Source: Shewanella sp. UCD-KL12
GTDB lineage: Bacteria; Pseudomonadota; Gammaproteobacteria; Enterobacterales; Shewanellaceae
Assembly: GCF_001957125.1 (NCBI RefSeq)
Contig: NZ_MPHJ01000007.1
Coordinates: forward strand, 213,596 to 277,595
DNA length: 64,000 bases
Reading direction: 5' to 3'
Every line of letters starts with the position of its first letter. The first letter of the stretch is position 1. The notes under the pieces were generated by a model that saw only the letters and a list, made by a program, of their open reading frames with translations, had not been told where the DNA came from and made no database searches. The position numbers were made by a program, and so were the translations under genes. Below, in pieces: positions 62,311-64,000 of the stretch.

Positions 62311-63180
62311 ATGACTCAAGCTTCCCAATACGACTTTTGGGTCAAGTTAGCTAGCCGCGCTGCAGTGGCAACTGCCTTGACCCTTATTACCATTAAAATG
62401 GCGGCATGGTTCTATTCTGGCTCAGCCAGTATGCTGGCGTCGTTAACTGATTCCTTTGCAGATGCACTCGCATCAATTGTCAATTTCATTGCTATCCGCT
62501 ATGCGATCGTACCTCCCGACCAAGATCATAGATACGGCCATGGTAAGGCTGAGCCTCTCGCCGCATTGGCACAATCTGCATTCATTTTAGGCTCAGCATT
62601 TTTACTTCTGTTCCATGGTGGTGACCGGTTAATAAACCCAGCTCCAGTTAACCATGCAATGTTAGGTGTTGTTGTCTCTATTATTGCTATTGTGCTGACT
62701 TTCGCGCTTGTGGTTCTACAGAAGAAAGCATTAGCAGCAACATCAAGTACAGTTGTAGAGGCTGACGCGCTTCATTATAAATCTGATCTGTTTTTAAATG
62801 CTGCAGTACTACTGGCCTTAGTATTATCGCAATATGGTTGGTGGTGGGCCGATGGTTTGTTTGCAATTCTTATTGCAATCTTCATTGGACAGCAAGCAAT
62901 AGACTTGGCTTATCGTTCAATTCAATCTCTATTGGATAGGGAGCTTGATGATGACACTCGGTTAAAGATAATGGAGCTGGCACAGCAAGATCCTCAAGTT
63001 AAAGGGATCCATGACTTGAGAACCCGTGAATCGGGTAAGACAACGTTTATTCAATGTCATTTAGAGTTGGATGGTTCTCTTAGTTTAAAAGAAGCACATA
63101 CTATTGCGGATCAGACCGAAGCGAGGATAAGAGCATTATTTGATGATGCAGAAGTTATTATTCACCAAGATCCAGTTTGA
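62311..63180 (+). CDS. fieF: FieF (YiiP)-type cation diffusion facilitator
   Basis: This 289-residue cation/proton antiporter exports Zn and Fe from the cytoplasm. It has six membrane segments. The transport-site residues are DSFADALAS near residue 46 (Asp-x3-Asp) and ALHYKSD near 154 (His-x3-Asp). The cytoplasmic dimerisation domain follows, with HDLRTRESGKTTFIQCHLELD near 235. It lies 104 bp after cpxP. The cpxP-fieF neighbourhood is conserved in enterobacteria. Confidence 0.94.
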   Translation: MTQASQYDFWVKLASRAAVATALTLITIKMAAWFYSGSASMLASLTDSFADALASIVNFIAIRYAIVPPDQDHRYGHGKAEPLAALAQSAFILGSAFLLLFHGGDRLINPAPVNHAMLGVVVSIIAIVLTFALVVLQKKALAATSSTVVEADALHYKSDLFLNAAVLLALVLSQYGWWWADGLFAILIAIFIGQQAIDLAYRSIQSLLDRELDDDTRLKIMELAQQDPQVKGIHDLRTRESGKTTFIQCHLELDGSLSLKEAHTIADQTEARIRALFDDAEVIIHQDPV

Positions 63181-63313
63181 TGTCATTAATGACTGCTTAG
63201 TATGTAAAATGAACGAAATGGTGCCGATTGTGGATAAATCTGGGGGTAACTGGTGTGTAGTATGTGCTTAATTTAATACTTCTAAAAAATATCGATTTAT
63301 ATCAAAAAAGCAC

Positions 63314-63341
63314 TTGCCATCACGGCTGACATCCCTATAAT
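63314..63341 (+). promoter_or_regulatory. rRNA promoter P1
   Basis: The -35 TTGCCA and the perfect -10 TATAAT are separated by 16 bases. The GC-rich discriminator GCGCTCCCACTG closely resembles that of E. coli rrn P1 promoters, which respond to ppGpp. Confidence 0.85.
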
Positions 63342-63450
63342 GCGCTCCCACTGACACGGCAAACCAGTCTTCTTAAGCGATAAGCTAACTAAGGCGAGTA
63401 GCTAGTCAGGGCAACAAGTAAACGCTTAGAAATTTAATTTTTAAAAGCAC

Positions 63451-63478
63451 TTGACGCCAACCAAGGGAAGTGTAGAAT
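63451..63478 (+). promoter_or_regulatory. rRNA promoter P2
   Basis: The -35 TTGACG and -10 TAGAAT have a 16-base spacer. An AT-rich UP-like stretch lies upstream and a C-rich discriminator downstream. Confidence 0.75.
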
Positions 63479-63504
63479 ACGCACCCCTAGCCCACAGCGG
63501 CGAA

Positions 63505-63516
63505 CGTTCTTTAACA
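63505..63516 (+). promoter_or_regulatory. boxA antitermination site of the rRNA leader
   Basis: CGTTCTTTAACA closely matches the boxA consensus TGCTCTTTAACA, the NusB/S10 binding site. It is followed by AATCTGTGTGG as in enterobacterial leaders. Confidence 0.8.
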
Positions 63517-63713
63517 ATACGAAACAAGAAATCTGTGTGGACATTCACAGGTGTTGAGTTATTCGAAATTGCTTCTTAGGAAGCAATCAAAAATTTAACT
63601 CAATGTAACGATGAGTGTTCATAGCAATATGTACAAACGTTTTTAAGATTCTTCCGAGTCTTCTAAACGAAATCAGAATTCATTGAGCCGGTTCTTAGGA
63701 ACCAACAAAACTT

Positions 63714-64000
63714 TAATTGAAGAGTTTGATCATGGCTCAGATTGAACGCTGGCGGCAGGCCTAACACATGCAAGTCGAGCGGAAACAGAAAGGTGCTTGC
63801 ACCTTTGCTGTCGAGCGGCGGACGGGTGAGTAATGCCTAGATATCTGCCTAGTCGTGGGGGATAACAGTTGGAAACGACTGCTAATACCGCATACGCCCT
63901 ACGGGGGAAAGGAGGGGACCTTCGGGCCTTTCGCGATTAGATGAGTCTAGGTGGGATTAGCTAGTAGGTAAGGTAATGGCTTACCTAGGCGACGATCCCT
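63714..64000 (+). rRNA. rrs: 16S ribosomal RNA (5' part only)
   Basis: The 5' end of 16S rRNA is recognised by AATTGAAGAGTTTGATCATG, the universal 27F priming site, followed by GCTCAGATTGAACGCTGGCG and TGCAAGTCGAGCGG. About 287 of roughly 1540 bases are in the window. The V1 and V2 regions (GGTGCTTGCACC helix, GGACCTTCGGGCC) look like Shewanella. The start is placed by analogy with E. coli and could be off by one or two bases. Confidence 0.97.

Larger units (their letters stand above)
63181..63713 (+). promoter_or_regulatory. Ribosomal RNA operon upstream and leader region
   Basis: This 533 bp region holds no protein gene. It contains two tandem growth-rate-type promoters, an AT-rich UP-like stretch before the second, and boxA. 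Leader hairpins follow, such as ATTGCTTC/GGAAGCAAT inside TTGAGTTA/TAACTCAA near 63555-63605, likely part of RNase III processing. The 16S gene begins at its end. Confidence 0.85.

Noticed and set aside
1..64000. CRISPR arrays, tRNA genes, prophage or integron structures
   Set aside because: No regularly spaced direct repeats, no tRNA-like cloverleaf with the conserved GGTTCGA arm, and no integrase or phage structural genes were seen in the window.

Overview
The window looks like a chromosomal segment of a marine Shewanella, a gammaproteobacterium. It combines ftsYEX-rpoH, a menaquinone operon, an extracellular DMSO-reductase operon of the dmsEFAB type with decaheme cytochrome and MtrB-like barrel, several c-type cytochromes and a Shewanella-like 16S start. 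The presence of a DMSP lyase gene (dddY) suggests the marine branch that includes S. woodyi, S. sediminis, S. pealeana and S. halifaxensis. The species cannot be fixed from sequence reading alone.

Layout. 1-3800: 3' part of ftsY, then ftsE, ftsX and rpoH. 3877-8888 (minus strand): menD-menH-menC-menE. 8889-9636: AT-rich control region. 9637-17010: dmsE-dmsF-dmsA-dmsB-dmsG-dmsH for DMSO respiration at the cell surface. 17043-28000: Lrp-type regulator with a divergent YjeH-like amino acid exporter, an HDOD protein, TerB-like and DUF2780-like proteins, a Sel1-repeat protein, a DUF885-like protein, and a LysR gene with a divergent Bcr/CflA-type efflux gene. 28226-35462: outer-membrane barrel protein, TapT-like DTW enzyme, and three c-di-GMP-related genes (PAS-GGDEF-EAL, CSS-EAL, PilZ). 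35740-40239: paired M16 peptidases, two hypothetical genes and trmL. 40410-50201: LysR, yjjW-yjjI (glycyl-radical enzyme and activase), aldehyde dehydrogenase with a divergent AcoR-like sigma-54 activator, and katB-ankB.

50594-59290 is the most interesting part. It holds an AcuI-type acryloyl-CoA reductase, a LysR regulator, a Tat-exported flavoprotein reductase without its own haem domain, a tetraheme cytochrome c, the periplasmic DMSP lyase DddY, a porin, and LysR and TetR regulators. Read together it is a DMSP-cleavage and probable acrylate-respiration island. DMSP would enter through the porin, DddY would split it in the periplasm to DMS and acrylate, and the flavoprotein plus cytochrome would use acrylate as terminal electron acceptor. 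AcuI would detoxify acrylate that reaches the cytoplasm as its CoA ester. Three copies of one palindrome (TGGAA-N4-TTCCA) lie upstream of the flavoprotein gene (two) and dddY (one), which suggests a shared regulator. The menaquinone genes and the DMSO reductase in the same window fit the same anaerobic respiratory lifestyle.

59429-63180: cpxA-cpxR with divergent cpxP and fieF, the same order as in E. coli, with two well-formed CpxR boxes between them. 63181-64000: leader with two tandem promoters and boxA, followed by the first ~290 bases of a 16S rRNA gene. Two related ~260-310 bp elements with terminal inverted repeats and TAA target duplications sit directly at the ends of a LysR gene and of ankB. 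A ~125 bp duplication of the TetR gene's tail runs into the end of cpxA.
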